This document shows, in pieces, positions 47,635 through 60,090 of a stretch of 64,000 bases of DNA (its first letter is position 1; every line of letters begins with the position of its first letter). The notes under the pieces were generated by a model, which was not told where the DNA came from, did no database searches, and worked only from the letters and a program-made list of their open reading frames with translations. This stretch comes from Dromaius novaehollandiae (taxonomy: Eukaryota > Chordata > Aves > Casuariiformes > Dromaiidae). The translations under genes and the position numbers were made by a program. The DNA lies in assembly GCF_036370855.1 (NCBI RefSeq), contig NC_088101.1, forward strand, positions 38,772,585-38,836,584, read 5' to 3'.

Positions 47635-50600
47635 CTAAGAAAAGTACAACACCAGATTAGTTAGTGACCCACCTCATGTTCAGATATACAAATCAGCACA
47701 CCAAAGAGTTGTATCAATATAGTCAAGAGAATCTGAGGCAACGACCAACTTCCTGTCTAAGTATGATGTTGGAAAGAAAACTATTTAAGCACAGAATTCT
47801 TAATATAATCACCAGAATCTTATGATCCATGAAAAATCAAAATCAGAAGTAAAACAAAAATACAGTTTAATTGTAATAATACAGTCTACAAAATTCTTGT
47901 GAAGACTTTGCTCTAACCTTTGGTCATACGACAGGGCCATGGATCGGATTCCAGCATCGCACCCTGGGTACGCAAACAGCTGCTTGAGGTCCCACAGCTG
48001 CCAGACCATGACGACTCCATTGTCCCCTCCTGTAAGCAGATACTGTCCGTCTCGACTTAGCTGGATCGCCTAAGGGGAAATCACGTGGACATTTATATCA
48101 GATAAACGTGTTCCTTTGGTTCCCCCTCTTTCGCTGTAATAAAATGTTTCATATGGACAGATACACGTCTAAGGAGACTTGATATGAATACAAGCTTTTG
48201 AAAAAAAAATGTTATGTTAGTCTCTACAGCAACAGAATTAATGTTGCTATGCTCAATCAGATGGCACTACTTAACTTTTACCTCACCTATGATCTATTAC
48301 AAAGATCTAATATGAGGTCACTAAAGAAATTTACTCTTCTGATTAGCTAAATTTCCAAGAGCCAGCAGCACTGGCATTAAAATATAGCACATTACATTCT
48401 CCTAAACATCTTTAATACCAGCATAGCAGAAGCTGTCCTCCTGTTTCTCTCTGGCATGGGGTTGAATGATGGAGGGAACTGAAATGTTATAAAAATTACC
48501 AGAGCGTATTTAGACCGGCATTATTAGATTCCTGCTCTAGTTAATTAGATCATGATCCACTCCTATTAACGGGGCTGTCTTTCCTCTCATCATCTATCCT
48601 AAAACTGCCTGTGACAAATTCAGTGGTTTATACACTGGTTTTGCTTGGGTCATGGGGACAGATAGCAGAACTACATTGGTAATCCTAGTTTTCCCGTACA
48701 GTTATATAAGAACTTTATTTACATCTGTTGTGGAAGTGGATCTGAGACTGATCTCATACTGGTATAGTAAAGCCTTTCCCCAAACCACCGGCTTCGGAGG
48801 TCAAAACTGATCCTTTTTTTTGGGATCCAGATCTTGTAGAAAGATCAGCAATGATACATTTTCACAGCGAAGACTTCTTAAAACAGCAGTCTTCAATCTA
48901 TATTGATATCTCCTATATGCTCTTGGAAAAATGACTATGTTGGATAGCTGGAAGAACAGCAATCTTCCCCACTTAGCTGATGGCTATGCCACATCATACT
49001 ATCAGACATCAAGAAGATGGCTAAGAAGAGGGGTATTGCTTAAAGAGGGATCTTACCAGCTGGAATAACCCAAAGTGTTGTTAGAGAGACTTGATCTCAA
49101 AATTTTATTAAAGTAACAAATGCCCTATGGGGTCAGACCATGTTCCTGTCACCGACAGTGGCAGCAGGAGATATGGTGAACCTTGCCACCCCTACAGTCC
49201 CTTCCCCTGGTGCTCCCCAGCACCCGCAGTCACTGGGTCAAGGATATTAGAGTACTTCTCTGTCCATTCTCTTTAGTATCTATTTATGGACCTGAGCCCA
49301 AGAATTCGTTTAATCTCTTTTTGACCCTGGTGATACCTCCTGTGGCAAAAAAAGCCAAAAGTTCATCCTGCAAAAAACGTTCATCTGTTTTGAAGTAATG
49401 TTGTACTAGTTCCAGTGAGTCCCCTATAGGTCTCATGTTGTAGGGTTTCGTGAGTAACAGTTCTGTATTCACCTTATCCACTGCCTTCGTCAGTGTGTAA
49501 ACCATCATCCCCTCAGACTTCCCCTCTCCACACTGAATAGTCTCTCACTATCTGGTTGCTCCTTGCAATGCAGCTGCTCCATCCCTTTAACTGTTTTACT
49601 TACTCTGAACTGGCTTTTCTAACTCCACTCTATCTTTCTTGAAATGTGGAAGCCAGGACTGCACTCACCACTCAAGACATACACGCACTAGAATTTGGTA
49701 CAGGGCCAACATGGTGTCGCTGTGCTCCCAGTGACCTCCCTGATGATGCTCAACATTATGTTTGTTTCTTTTTAGCTGCCGCTGAGCGCTGGGACAGTGA
49801 TTTCCACAAACTGCTAACAGTGACTCCAAGACATGTCTCCTATGTTGTAACTACCAATTCCAAGTTCAGCACCAGGTAGATACAGTCTAGATGATTTTTT
49901 TCCCTCTTCAGATTATATCTATCTAATAAATAAGATGTTTTCTATTTATCTATTTTTATGTATGCATAAGGTTTTAGAAACTCTATAAATACAAGCTGAG
50001 TTCTGAATCTCACCTGCCACTTCTTATCCAGTCACTTAAATTCTGAACTGATGTAGAGGAACCCCAGAAAGATCTAATGAATCTAACTACACCAAAACAC
50101 TTACAAACCAAAAATTTCATTGCATGATCTTTTTCCTAGGTAACCAATGAAAATATTAAATAAAGCTAATTCCCAGCACCAAACCGTAGAGGACCCCAAT
50201 ACTGATTTTTCTCACAACATCTCTCCCCCATCATATAGAGGGGTTACAAATCTTTTCAATAATGGTGTTGGCAAATACTATTATAGTAACTCTAAAAAGT
50301 ACAAAAGTACATTTTGAAAGGAAGACCCTGCCTGCTGTGCATAAAAGCAACTTAGGCAGCAGAAGACATGAGCCTCATCCTTCAAATATTTGGGAAAACT
50401 GAAGGCACATAAAATCCCTCAGAGTATTATTTTGAAAAAGAGTCCATTTTCTAGATGACAGTAGTGAATATAACCAACACATAGGCATACTTAGGCCCAT
50501 TTGAAGAGACTTAAAGTTCTGAACCTTTTGAAGTATTTTCTTTAGGATATAAATACACAGGACAGCACAATGTGAAAGCTGATATTCGGCTGAGATGATC

Positions 50601-53600
50601 TATGAAATTAGCTTCTCTGTCTGCAGGAAATGAATAATTTAAATTCATATTTATACTAAAACAGGCCATGAATATATCAGACATACATTTCCAGGGGGGA
50701 GGAGGCTTTAGTCTTCTTATTAGACCTCACTACACAGCATATGTTTCTGTGTCATTAGCACATACATCCTGATCATGCATCTTAATTTGATGTTTCATGC
50801 CTGTGAGTCTTACCTTGGCAACTTTAACATTATTAATATGAGACAAATGCTCATTTTGTTCTTTTTGCTCTTGTTGTTTATTTTAATGGGTCATTCTAAG
50901 TTTCTGGCTTTTCTAAATCGAAAAAGTTAAACAAATTCAACCGCGTGGAATGACATCAGAACGAGCCATCAGCAGGACTGAGACCTTTAAAACTACCATA
51001 CAGACCTTTATTACCAGTTTCTCTAAACCCAAACCTATTCCTATACTCTCTCCTCCTGGTTACAGATGCCTCTTTTCAGTTCTCTCCCTGACTCTTGCTC
51101 CCCAGGTAACTTCTGTTTTTCCCTTCTCTGTCCTCTACTTTGCCTACTTTCATTTTTGCATGCAATGCTCTGCACAGCCATAGGCCGTCATCATCTTCAT
51201 TTGACCACACAGGAGGGCTAGAAATACTTTGCTAGCTGTTTACAGATGATTTGCTGGTATCAAAAGGAAAGTAAGAAACTCTGCTACCATTAAGCAGTAT
51301 TTTCCAGTACTTCTACTCAGCCCTGCTACTGCTGATCCCACCTCATCCACTACTCCATTGCTCCTAACTCCACTTCCTGATTTCCTTCACTGTTTTCTGC
51401 CTCATCTTGTCGTCTCCCAGCCTTTGACAAGTTTCTACATCTCCATCTCTACTTCTCTGTTCCCACTGCTCTTGCGACAGAACACCTCGTTCTTTCTGTC
51501 CTCGGTCCTAGCCTCCTTTCTCCTCTGCTTTGCCATCGCGTGGCTCCTTACAGCACTTTTGGGCACCTCACTGTTGAGGGTGCTCTGTTGTAGGGAAAAG
51601 CTTGCAACTCCTGCGTCCCGGGGCTACAGAGGTTCAAGAACAGAACACAACTAACAAACGCTAAGCATTATCTACTGAAAACACCTAACCTGAGACTTTT
51701 CACAGATTTGTGAATCAGCTAAATTTGGGCAGCTTTTCAGCAAAATACACATCCTTCACACCAGCACTAATTCATGATAAACTTCAACTTCCCAAGCCAA
51801 GGCAGGGAGTCACAAAAGCTTTCCAGGAGCGCGCGCTGTAAGGACGGAGGGTGTTCAGAGCAATGGCTTGTACATTCCAAACTCATACTACAAATCGATT
51901 GATCCACTTTAACTGAAACATTGGCAAGGCAAGGCAAGGCAAGGCAACTGCCTCAAGATTATACTCTGCAAGCAGAATACCAGCTCAAAGATTTAAATTT
52001 AGGAAATTGTAGACATAACTGAAGACTAGTCTTGCATATATAGCTCTCTGTGCTGAAGTCTGCAAATGTTGTGGCACTTAAATCTCTGCTTCTACAATTT
52101 TTTAATATTCAGAACTTGTAACATGCCGTGCTTTTAAATTCCTCAGGAAGTAGTTGTTGGTTTTGTAATATACAGAATTTATAGAGCATGCATCACAAAA
52201 ATCAGGGAAATGAAAATACAAAATGTTACATTTGCACAACATTAAAGTATTTATACAGACTGCTGACAAGTTTAGAAACCAAAATATACAGTCTACGTAA
52301 GATATTGCCTCATGAACAGCCATAATTAAGTCAGCCACACTGCACACCTGTATTTTTGTACTGCTGTACCCTACTACTACAATGCTAAATATGTACTTTA
52401 AGAATTATATGATATACAACACATACATTAAGGTAGACTTTCTATAGACTTCTATATTATTATGAGTTTTGAGTGTTTACTGCAACAACTCCCAAGTTAT
52501 CAGAATGAATCACATTGCTAAAATTTTATTTCAAATAACAACTTTGAGTATAATTGAAATACAAAAATTACTGTAAACAAGATATTGTGATAACACTGAA
52601 AAAAATCATGATAAATCTATTACAACTGTGTTTTGAATGACGACAACAACAGATACACACAAATTTAGAAACAATAATGCAGAATATGGGGTTTTTTCAA
52701 CCACATGTGACTATGGAAAATTGAACACTAACCAAGTTTAGAGTTGAGTATTCTGGGTTGAAGCTCCTCCACAACAAGAAAAAATGTTCTAAACATAAAT
52801 TGTTTCTATCATCCCACAAGAATATGCTAAGTACCTCCCAACTCACAACCCCAAGGTGCTTGAAGACTAATTTAGAGACACTCTAACAAGAGTCAATAAA
52901 TAAGTGGTAGAAAACAGACTAAGACAGTGAAAATTATCTAAAACTATGTATGCACTGAGTAGATGATCATGAGATATAACATACCACATACAATTACTAA
53001 AAAGATTATTCATTAGAAGCAAAATCAATATAATTTTTTTTCTCTATAGAAATGGCAGCCTCCTAAGGGTATTTTCAAATTGCAATGAAGACTATGACAA
53101 ATAATCATTTGCTACACTTATAAAATTCAGCTGATGAAAATCCATTAACCTTACGGTCATGGTTCACTTGAGTTTTATACTTGAGGCTTTTACTGGAGAA
53201 ATGCTATATTAAAAGGCAAATTAAAGCCATTAATCTTTAACTCTTCCACTACCTGCAAAATTCAATGATTTTTGTGATCTCTTGATTAAATAAAGAATAC
53301 GCTTTGAACCTTTGCTAATACCTATGCAATTTTACTAAGTCATTGGCTTGTCAAGAAGACGAGATGTTGATGTATTTATTTATTTTATTGTTTATAAATA
53401 AATATCTCACCATTTGCCTTCCTACATATATGAATGAATGAATGAATCAAAGAAAAAGGTCATCCTGTCAAAATTTCCGTTTCATGACATGCCCTTCAAG
53501 ATATAACAAACTAAAGGATGCTTGTACACCTACTGCTATAGAAGACAACATGAATAAATTTTACTGTTCTGCTTTTCCCCAGTGTAGTTTATCTAGGCTT

Positions 53601-56600
53601 CTGCTAGGTATGAAGCTGGAACAACTCTTCAGCCAATCTTTCTCACAACATGAGGTTCAGACTCCCAAACAATCCCCAAAGCACACAATTTCAACAAGGT
53701 TCTAAAAGCTGCATTTCTGACTTGTATTTCCTTGGAAAGTCTCTAAACTTTGCACAAATCCTTTAACATCTCAGATCTCTGAAAGGCAGTGCTTCGTAAA
53801 AAGGCAGAGCTGACATTGTGACAGCACCGGCTTACAGCAACAAGAGTCTTGTGGGCACTTCCACATTTCAAAACAGACTCAGGAAAGGAAAATAAATTGG
53901 TTCCTCTGGGTGAAACAGCATACAGTCTTTGTTTAGGGTAAAATAACTTTACTTCTCAGAACAAGCAGACTATTTAGAGTTAAGTTATTCATTAAGATAT
54001 CTAAACATTATATGGTAGATGTACTGTGATATGCCTAAACTCCACTGAGCAATACAGTATTTAAAACAAAAACAGGTGGAAGGCACTGATTAGACTTCGG
54101 CTTTGCCCAGACATCCTGAATTTTAGCAGCTTTCTTGCACAAGACTACAAGAAAGAAAATGAAAACATTTTTCCAAACTTCATTACTGTAAACTGCTAGT
54201 TTTGTTAACATTCTGAAATACCAGTATGCAACAACACATGAAAATATAAACTAGAATTTTACTTTACAGACTCAACACTTGCAACCTATTTCTTCCCTTT
54301 TCTATCCTCCGTGAACAAAAACCCAATGAAAAGCGTTTGCCAGCACAGCCTCTGGGTAGGTACTATTCTTTTTAAATGCCCCTACTTTAATCATGCAGTT
54401 GCCACTTGCCTTCTAGCATGATATAGCACAGAAGCACTGGGAAAAAAGTTGTAGATTGTTTAAGCCTGAAGCCCAACTGGGACCACTGGGAGAGAGAGAG
54501 GAAAAACAAAACAAAACAAAAACAAACCCCTGTACATATGTTAATTCAGGCCTACAGAGAGCGGGACTTCCATAGCCTCAGGCAGCATTCCCAGAGCGTG
54601 AGTACTGACTGAAACACTGCAGAAATTGTTTTAGCCAGCCAGAGATTTCTAGATATTTTACAGATTTGCTGGCCTAGCTGACAACATAATCACAACTGAA
54701 AGTGACAGATTATCAACGTTATTATTTTAAAAAGAGAAGAAAGAGAAAACACTGCGATGTGTACTTGCTTTAGAGAAAGAGCTGGGATGAAGGGTAGGCT
54801 GAAAATCTCAGAAGCATTCGTACAAGGGCAGCCAAAGGTGCAGTTTCAGAGAAATGAAGATTAAAAATTGAAGCAAGAATCTACATTAAATTGGAAAAAT
54901 GGCTTGGGACAGAAATATGCGCATACCTACTTCTTTTCCCCAGCCTCAAATCTGCATTTGCAGCTGCCATATCATTCAAAGATTTTCTGTCCTCTCATCT
55001 ACTGCAGAACAGCAGTCGCTATGGAAGAGAGACCTGCACACACAGTTATTTCTGCATATTCCACAACAATGTATCTGACATTTTGACAACATAAGGATGT
55101 TGGATTAACAGAATATAGTACACGCCAGAGTTTTACAAGGTTTTAAGCAGAATACACAGAACTACACTGGAGTCTTCAGTGGTAAAGGAGCATTCACCGT
55201 TCAGCGTAAGTTACACAATGCGAGCTCCCATTATGGAAATAATGAAGCTGATATTCTTTAATATTGACACATTTTTACTTCTTTGGGGACAAAAATCCAT
55301 CTTAAGAAATAATAGATATAAAGTGAAGAGAAGAGTGGGCGCAAATTTAAAAATGCTCACAATTCTCTGAAATATGAAAGAATTCCAGTAAATTTCAATA
55401 ATTCTGTTAAATGTGCATGAGAAGGAGGAGGCATTTTTTCTCATGAAACAAGTAATTCAAATAAAGGAGAAACCTTTGAGAGTTTTCAACTCAAGACATG
55501 ACTGGAAATCCCAGCAGCTGAGTTGCTGGGTTCTTCCATCAGACTATGAAAGTCAGCTTGAAGATTTGGTAATGTAATATGGCAATATGTTAACAAAAAC
55601 AAACAAACAGTTTCCTCTGGCTGATGTTAAAAAGTTCTCCTCAGACCAAGAGTACTGGTGAGACAGACTGCAACTTCAGGTAGCCAACTGCTAACCCCGT
55701 AATGGGATCTTGCTTCGTGTCTTTGCTGCATTCTCTAAGTTTCTACTAAATTTGATCATGCCTGTTCATCCCTTTTCCCCTTTCCCTTCCCTTCCATCTC
55801 ATTCAAGGAAAAAGTGAGAATATTTTTAATTTAAGGAAAGTATTCTTTTGACAGTTCTGCTTCACTGTGGCATAGCTGCCAGGTTCTGCTCTGCTTCAAA
55901 GGTACTTCTTCACAGGAACTATCAAAAGAACTGCATTTTGTATTACCAAATAATTTGCACAAAACCATGAGCTTAAAATGCCTCCTGGGTGGTTTTGAAC
56001 TTGTTCCATGTCTCTTGCAACAAAAGACATGGAACCTAGCTTCCTGAGCAGCAAATATCAGACAGACTTTTAAGGGCTAAAGAGTAGATCTACAGACATA
56101 TGCCTATACACTTTCTCAGCACAAGGCATGCTATCTCAAGCTAAGATGAAGGAATGTAGACACAGATGCCAAAATGGGAAAGCCAAGATCCAAAATAGCA
56201 TGTCCAACCACTTTCTGCCTTCAGATTCAAAAGCAAAGCAGCAGCATGAATTCTCCTGAACAACATTTAGTAATATCTGTATCCTTCAGTTCAAGGAAAT
56301 GCCAACACGATATTCCTTCCTATACAGAGTCATTCTAAAACTAGAAGTAATCTTCTTAAGAGTACCTGCCCCCTTAACGAAAATTTTTTCAAAACATCGT
56401 TGTTGTGGTCTAGTACCATTTATTTCCTTTGGCCTGGCTACAGAAAGAAGCTTCACACAACTCCAAAATTGATGGCTCTTCCTGATATTGAAGCTTACAG
56501 TCCTTAGCACATATTTGCATGCACTCACCTTTATGTTGTCACTTGTTTCCATAGTGGCTTGAAGTTTCCCATTCACACTGAATACACAGAAGAGGCCATT

Positions 56601-58092
56601 TTCATAATATATGACACAGTGGCCTTCTCTTGAAGCCTGAATAAGTTTTGGTCTCAGGCAATTTTCAGGACCTTCTAATGTCCTCAGTAGATCTCCATTC
56701 ATAGAATGTATGAGACATGGTCCTTCTAATGAGACAGAATAAAAGTTACTAAGTCTAGTTAGTAAGTCTAATTATTGACTTAGAAGTTCATTTAAAGTCA
56801 TCCTAAATCAAATAATAAGTAATGGCTTCTTCTAAAGTAATTACTACTATAACACATTATAGTCACCTTTACTATATTTAAGTGGAAAGCTTATGAGCTT
56901 AAGGGTGCCAGAGAATAATGTGAACTGCTTATCCCTTAAAAGCTTTGTATTAAGGTATTTTAGAGCACCTAACAAAGTTAGTTAGAGACCTAATAAAGAT
57001 TTTCTTTTGTGCATTGCCTTTTAAAATTGGTAGCATTTAATTTTGAGTGCAGAAAAAATAAATGTATTTACTGTTTTGAATCCTAAAATAAGATTTTCAG
57101 AATATGAAGACACACAGATGTAAGTGTAATGAATTTACGTATGCGTGTACTCTGAAAGTGTTACTTCTCATACATATTCTTAATAAAGATTTTAAATCAT
57201 ATATGATCAACTAAATACTTGCTTCTTAACAAATTTGGACAAATACCTGATTTGCACGTAAGCCACAAGTGTTTACATGCATAAAAAAAAAACAAGTACA
57301 GCAAGTACACGCAACTTTGAAAAGCTGTCCTGAAGCAGGTACCTTGGAAACAGTGAAGGAGAAAGATCCTAATTCTAATAAATTTCCAGTTTAAAAATAA
57401 CTGAAGACCAACAAAAGAGGAAAAAAAATAAACAGTATCTGTGGAATCGATAGCATTCTTTATAAGTTGCCTGGCAAAAGCAGGTCTCTGAGGAGAACAC
57501 AAATGTGGTATATCTCCGTAGCTAAACTCAAACAGCCTGAACAGAATTACTACCAATTTTAGTGGGGAGTATATATGTGCCCTTCAACAAACAAAGAAAA
57601 CAGCACATTCTCTTTAAACTAATTCTTGCTTTTCTTTCTGAGAAGTTATTCATAACAAAAACAAACCCAACTGCAGTAATACATTCCTGACCAACCTGGC
57701 AGTCAAGAGCTGGATCCAACTGTATGCTACATGCAATTAGGCTGCATAAACAAACACAAGCTAAAACAGGGAAACTGATGTGGTTGCCTATGATCTGCTC
57801 TTTCTCCTGGATGTCTGTTTTAACATGTTTAAAAAGAGGTTTCAAATTCACTCAAATTCTGCAGCAACTAAAATAAGCTTAAAAAAATAACCAACAGAAA
57901 GTAAATAAATTCTACCACCTGAGACTATATTCATTTTTGCATTAGTTCTATAGCTTTATGAGTAAAAATAGAAGACAACAGCTTCCTTACCTTTTGAACC
58001 ACTTATTACCAGGCCAAGTTCAGCACAAACTGTAGCACAGGTGATTTCACAGTCATGTCCTGTCAAAATAGCTCGAGGAGTTGCAAAATCAC
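47544..58092 (-). CDS. LRBA: LRBA (LPS-responsive beige-like anchor), C-terminal part, 4 exons (gene model)
   Basis: Joined on the - strand: 58092-57991, 56725-56529, 48069-47918, 47634-47544. The total of 542 nt plus one base from the preceding off-window exon gives 180 codons and TGA; all junctions keep frame and are GT-AG. Recognisable runs: [69 protein letters not shown] and the terminus [12 protein letters not shown] has related but different sequence here (for example a HYEHQNRY end), so this is LRBA. Family knowledge: LRBA is a very large BEACH-domain and WD40 scaffold for vesicle traffic and CTLA-4 recycling. The window holds only the last WD40 blades. It is convergent with DCLK2, as in human. 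Confidence 0.95.
47635..47917 (-). other. LRBA: short LRBA intron
   Basis: 283 bp. The donor reads 'AAAG|gttaga', which has T instead of the usual purine at +3, so it may be spliced inefficiently. Retention would run on through a short open frame and then stop. Confidence 0.85.
47918..48069 (-). CDS. LRBA: LRBA exon: WD40 repeat
   Basis: 152 nt, 50 codons plus two bases of Arg. It includes [20 protein letters not shown], then [20 protein letters not shown] and [10 protein letters not shown]. The order '[15 protein letters not shown]...V.VW' is a complete WD40 blade. Acceptor on the - strand 'cccttag', donor 'gttaga'. Confidence 0.95.
49113..50280 (-). mobile_element. old CR1-type LINE copy, degraded
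   Basis: Successive blocks match, from memory, the order of a CR1 subfamily common in turtles and crocodilians: 'tggggtcagacca' and 'ccgacagtggcagcagg' (49130-49170), 'tctatttatggacctgagcc' (49278-49297), 'tctttttgaccctggtgata' (about 49315), 'ctgcactcaccactcaagac' (about 49659), 'ttagctgccgctgagcgctg' (about 49772), 'gtgactccaagacatgtctc' (about 49820), then 'ccagcaccaaaccgtagagg' (about 50175). The element's 3' end is at the left, so it lies on the - strand. Insertions, deletions and many substitutions leave no working reverse transcriptase frame. It sits in an LRBA intron. Confidence 0.7.
51923..51947. repeat. GGCAA pentanucleotide repeat
   Basis: Five perfect GGCAA units in an LRBA intron. 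Confidence 0.9.
53431..53446. repeat. TGAA microsatellite
   Basis: Four TGAA units in an LRBA intron. Confidence 0.8.
56529..56725 (-). CDS. LRBA: LRBA exon: WD40 repeats
   Basis: 197 nt, completing a Glu codon and reading [40 protein letters not shown], then [20 protein letters not shown] and [24 protein letters not shown] is characteristic of LRBA. The open frame seen to 56286 is this exon running past its donor 'gtgagt' into the intron. Acceptor on the - strand 'cattag'. Confidence 0.95.
56726..57990. other. LRBA: LRBA intron, about 1.3 kb
   Basis: GT-AG on the - strand. AT-rich. Two - strand open frames (57197-57556 and 57528-57851) overlap but show no recognisable protein. Confidence 0.75.
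57991..58092 (-). CDS. LRBA: LRBA exon: WD40 repeat start
   Basis: 102 nt, entered after one base of a Gly codon. It encodes [20 protein letters not shown] then [13 protein letters not shown] and the first base of Glu. LTGH and ELGLVISGS are the conserved WD40 strands shared with NBEA. Acceptor on the - strand 'attgaag', donor 'gtaagg'. The preceding exon is not in the window. Confidence 0.94.
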
Positions 58093-58397
58093 CTTCAATA
58101 AAAAGACAATAAAAGCAATCCTTGATTACACTCCATTTCAAAATCCATGCTTTCCATCACTGAAGCATCTTCAGTTTCCTTGCTCTTTGAGCTTATGTTC
58201 TGTGTAAATCATTTCTATGCTACTGTTTGCATACAGTCGGTCTGCACTCTCACGTGCACAGTACAGCAGCAGTATGCTATAGGAATTCAGCCTGTGCAGT
58301 TACTAACAGACATTCATATAAAAGCTGGATGTGTAATAAAAACAGGGACAAATCGGGGCATACAGATTTCTGTTTTCCCCTCCTTTCATCTTTTTTC

Positions 58398-58425
58398 TTT
58401 TTTTTTTTTTTTTTTTTTTTTTTTT
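58398..58425. repeat. poly(T) tract, 28 nt
   Basis: Preceded by a T-rich stretch with a single C at 58397. On the - strand it is a poly(A) tract, but no retroposon body was recognised upstream of it. Confidence 0.85.
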
Positions 58426-60009
58426 GGTGCAAGAGGAGATCTCAGTCAGTTACTACCTTTTATTATAATAGGCATAACTAAACACAAATGTCTCTATGAC
58501 AAGTATGGAGAGGAAACATCTACAAGGCGCCAAGATGAAGTAAAATATCTACTGACTGATTTCATGTTAATCTAGTGACAGTGTTGAAACTTCACTATGA
58601 TGTCTGAGTCCTTTGTAAGAAGTGGAGCTCAGAACATAATCAACATGAATTTCGGATGAGTTTGCAAAATCAAAGACCCCAAACCCAACATTAATTACTG
58701 CCGTTCCTATCAGACAGTTCCTTGCAACAAGAACAAACAAAAATACCAGTATTTTCCAGAGTTTCTCTTTGCCACCAAACTTATATGGATACCAAAATGA
58801 AAGAAAAATTACGTAACTGGCACATCTAAATGAACAAAATTTTTTATTCTCCAAGACAAAGACACAGAAAGAGTAAGCATATGCTATAAATCTTTTTAAA
58901 CAGTTTTATACTTCCACTCATAGATCATTCCCTGGATCACCCACCTTGAGAGTGCTAGCATTTCATGGAAAGCACAATGTTGTTTTTGTATTACCATATA
59001 ATTATTTTATTCATAGCATTTTATGAAGCATTAAAACTCTGAAGAATGCATCTTTGGCAATATTATGTAGCTGCAAGAAGAATTAAGCAGGTTTGTAAGC
59101 AGCAGGAAACACTTTCACTTAAAAATAAATGATGTTATGACTTCTGTGAAATGTCAACAAGGCCATAAAGTAGTGGTAAAATCACACATCATTTTACTTC
59201 AAAAACAGGAGATGGTTTTCGATGAGACTCCATTTGTTACTAAAGTAGCATTATTCAAATTACATCTGAAGTTGTAACTTTTTAAAAGCCAAAATTAGCA
59301 CAATCTGATTAATTTGTCCATGTAGAGCCATAACAGTACTAGCAATACTAGCACTGTGTCTCATTAGAAATTATGTAAAATATTAAAACAGGTAAATCCC
59401 CAGATCCTGCACAGGTGCAGTGAGAAACTTCTATGCAGAAGAAATGCAGATTTGGGCTTGCATAAATCAAGGCTTAGCTTACTCCCAATATTTTACATTT
59501 TTAACTTAGACCATTTGCAACAATTCCCAGAATGTCCATGCAGCTGTCATGTTCAAATGGCCTTTTAGAAAAGGTCCTAAACTACAATCCAGTATCAAAT
59601 AAGGGATTTGACTTTTGAAATCTGATTTATTTCTGCAGTAACAGCTATAATTTATATGTACAAAACAAAATTTTGAAGAGTAAATAAATCTATTTCTTCT
59701 TAGCTATATAGATATATGTAGTTGTACATGTATTTATGTATGTGTCTGTATGTATGCATGTATCAGCATTTTAAATCTGAAAATGTTTTGGAGCAACTCA
59801 GTGAATGGTCCCTAATCTCTTAATAAATAATCATTAAAAGCTATTGCTTTTGTTTCATATGATGTTCGGCAAAACAGACTCAAACCCAGGAAGTATGGCA
59901 GACAGTTCAGAAGAAAAGAACCGCCCCCGCAACAAATTGGAAGCATAAGGGTAGACGTACGACCGTTAGGTACTTCTCAGGTGACCGATTCCACTGAACA
60001 CTCACATTA

Positions 60010-60090
60010 GAGACAGTTGCTCTATCACAGTTTCCTCACCTAAACATGGGACAGGCACTTTTGAAGATACTTTAAAACACTGTGCAGACA
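60010..60090 (-). repeat. MIR-like SINE remnant
   Basis: 'tatcacagtttcctcaccta' then 'aacatgggacaggcac' resembles the reverse complement of a MIR SINE ('cctcagtttcctcatctgta' 'aaatggggataatagtacct'). Diverged, with borders approximate. Confidence 0.5.

Larger units (their letters stand above)
48070..56528. other. LRBA: LRBA intron, about 8.5 kb
   Basis: GT-AG intron on the - strand. It contains the old CR1 copy at about 49113-50280, a pyrimidine-rich stretch at about 51320-51500, five GGCAA units at 51923-51947 and a TGAA repeat at 53431-53446. No exon or other gene was recognised. Several 60-100-codon open frames here show no domains. Confidence 0.75.

Noticed and set aside
56286..56528. 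Left part of the 138-codon - strand frame
   Set aside because: It is intron read past the true donor of the LRBA exon 56529-56725; only the first part of the frame is coding.
47544..58092. NBEA instead of LRBA
   Set aside because: [31 protein letters not shown] and the HHEYQTRY end match LRBA; NBEA differs at these positions.
58147..58575. 142-codon + strand open frame
   Set aside because: It runs through a 28-T homopolymer (poly-Phe) and is antisense inside LRBA.
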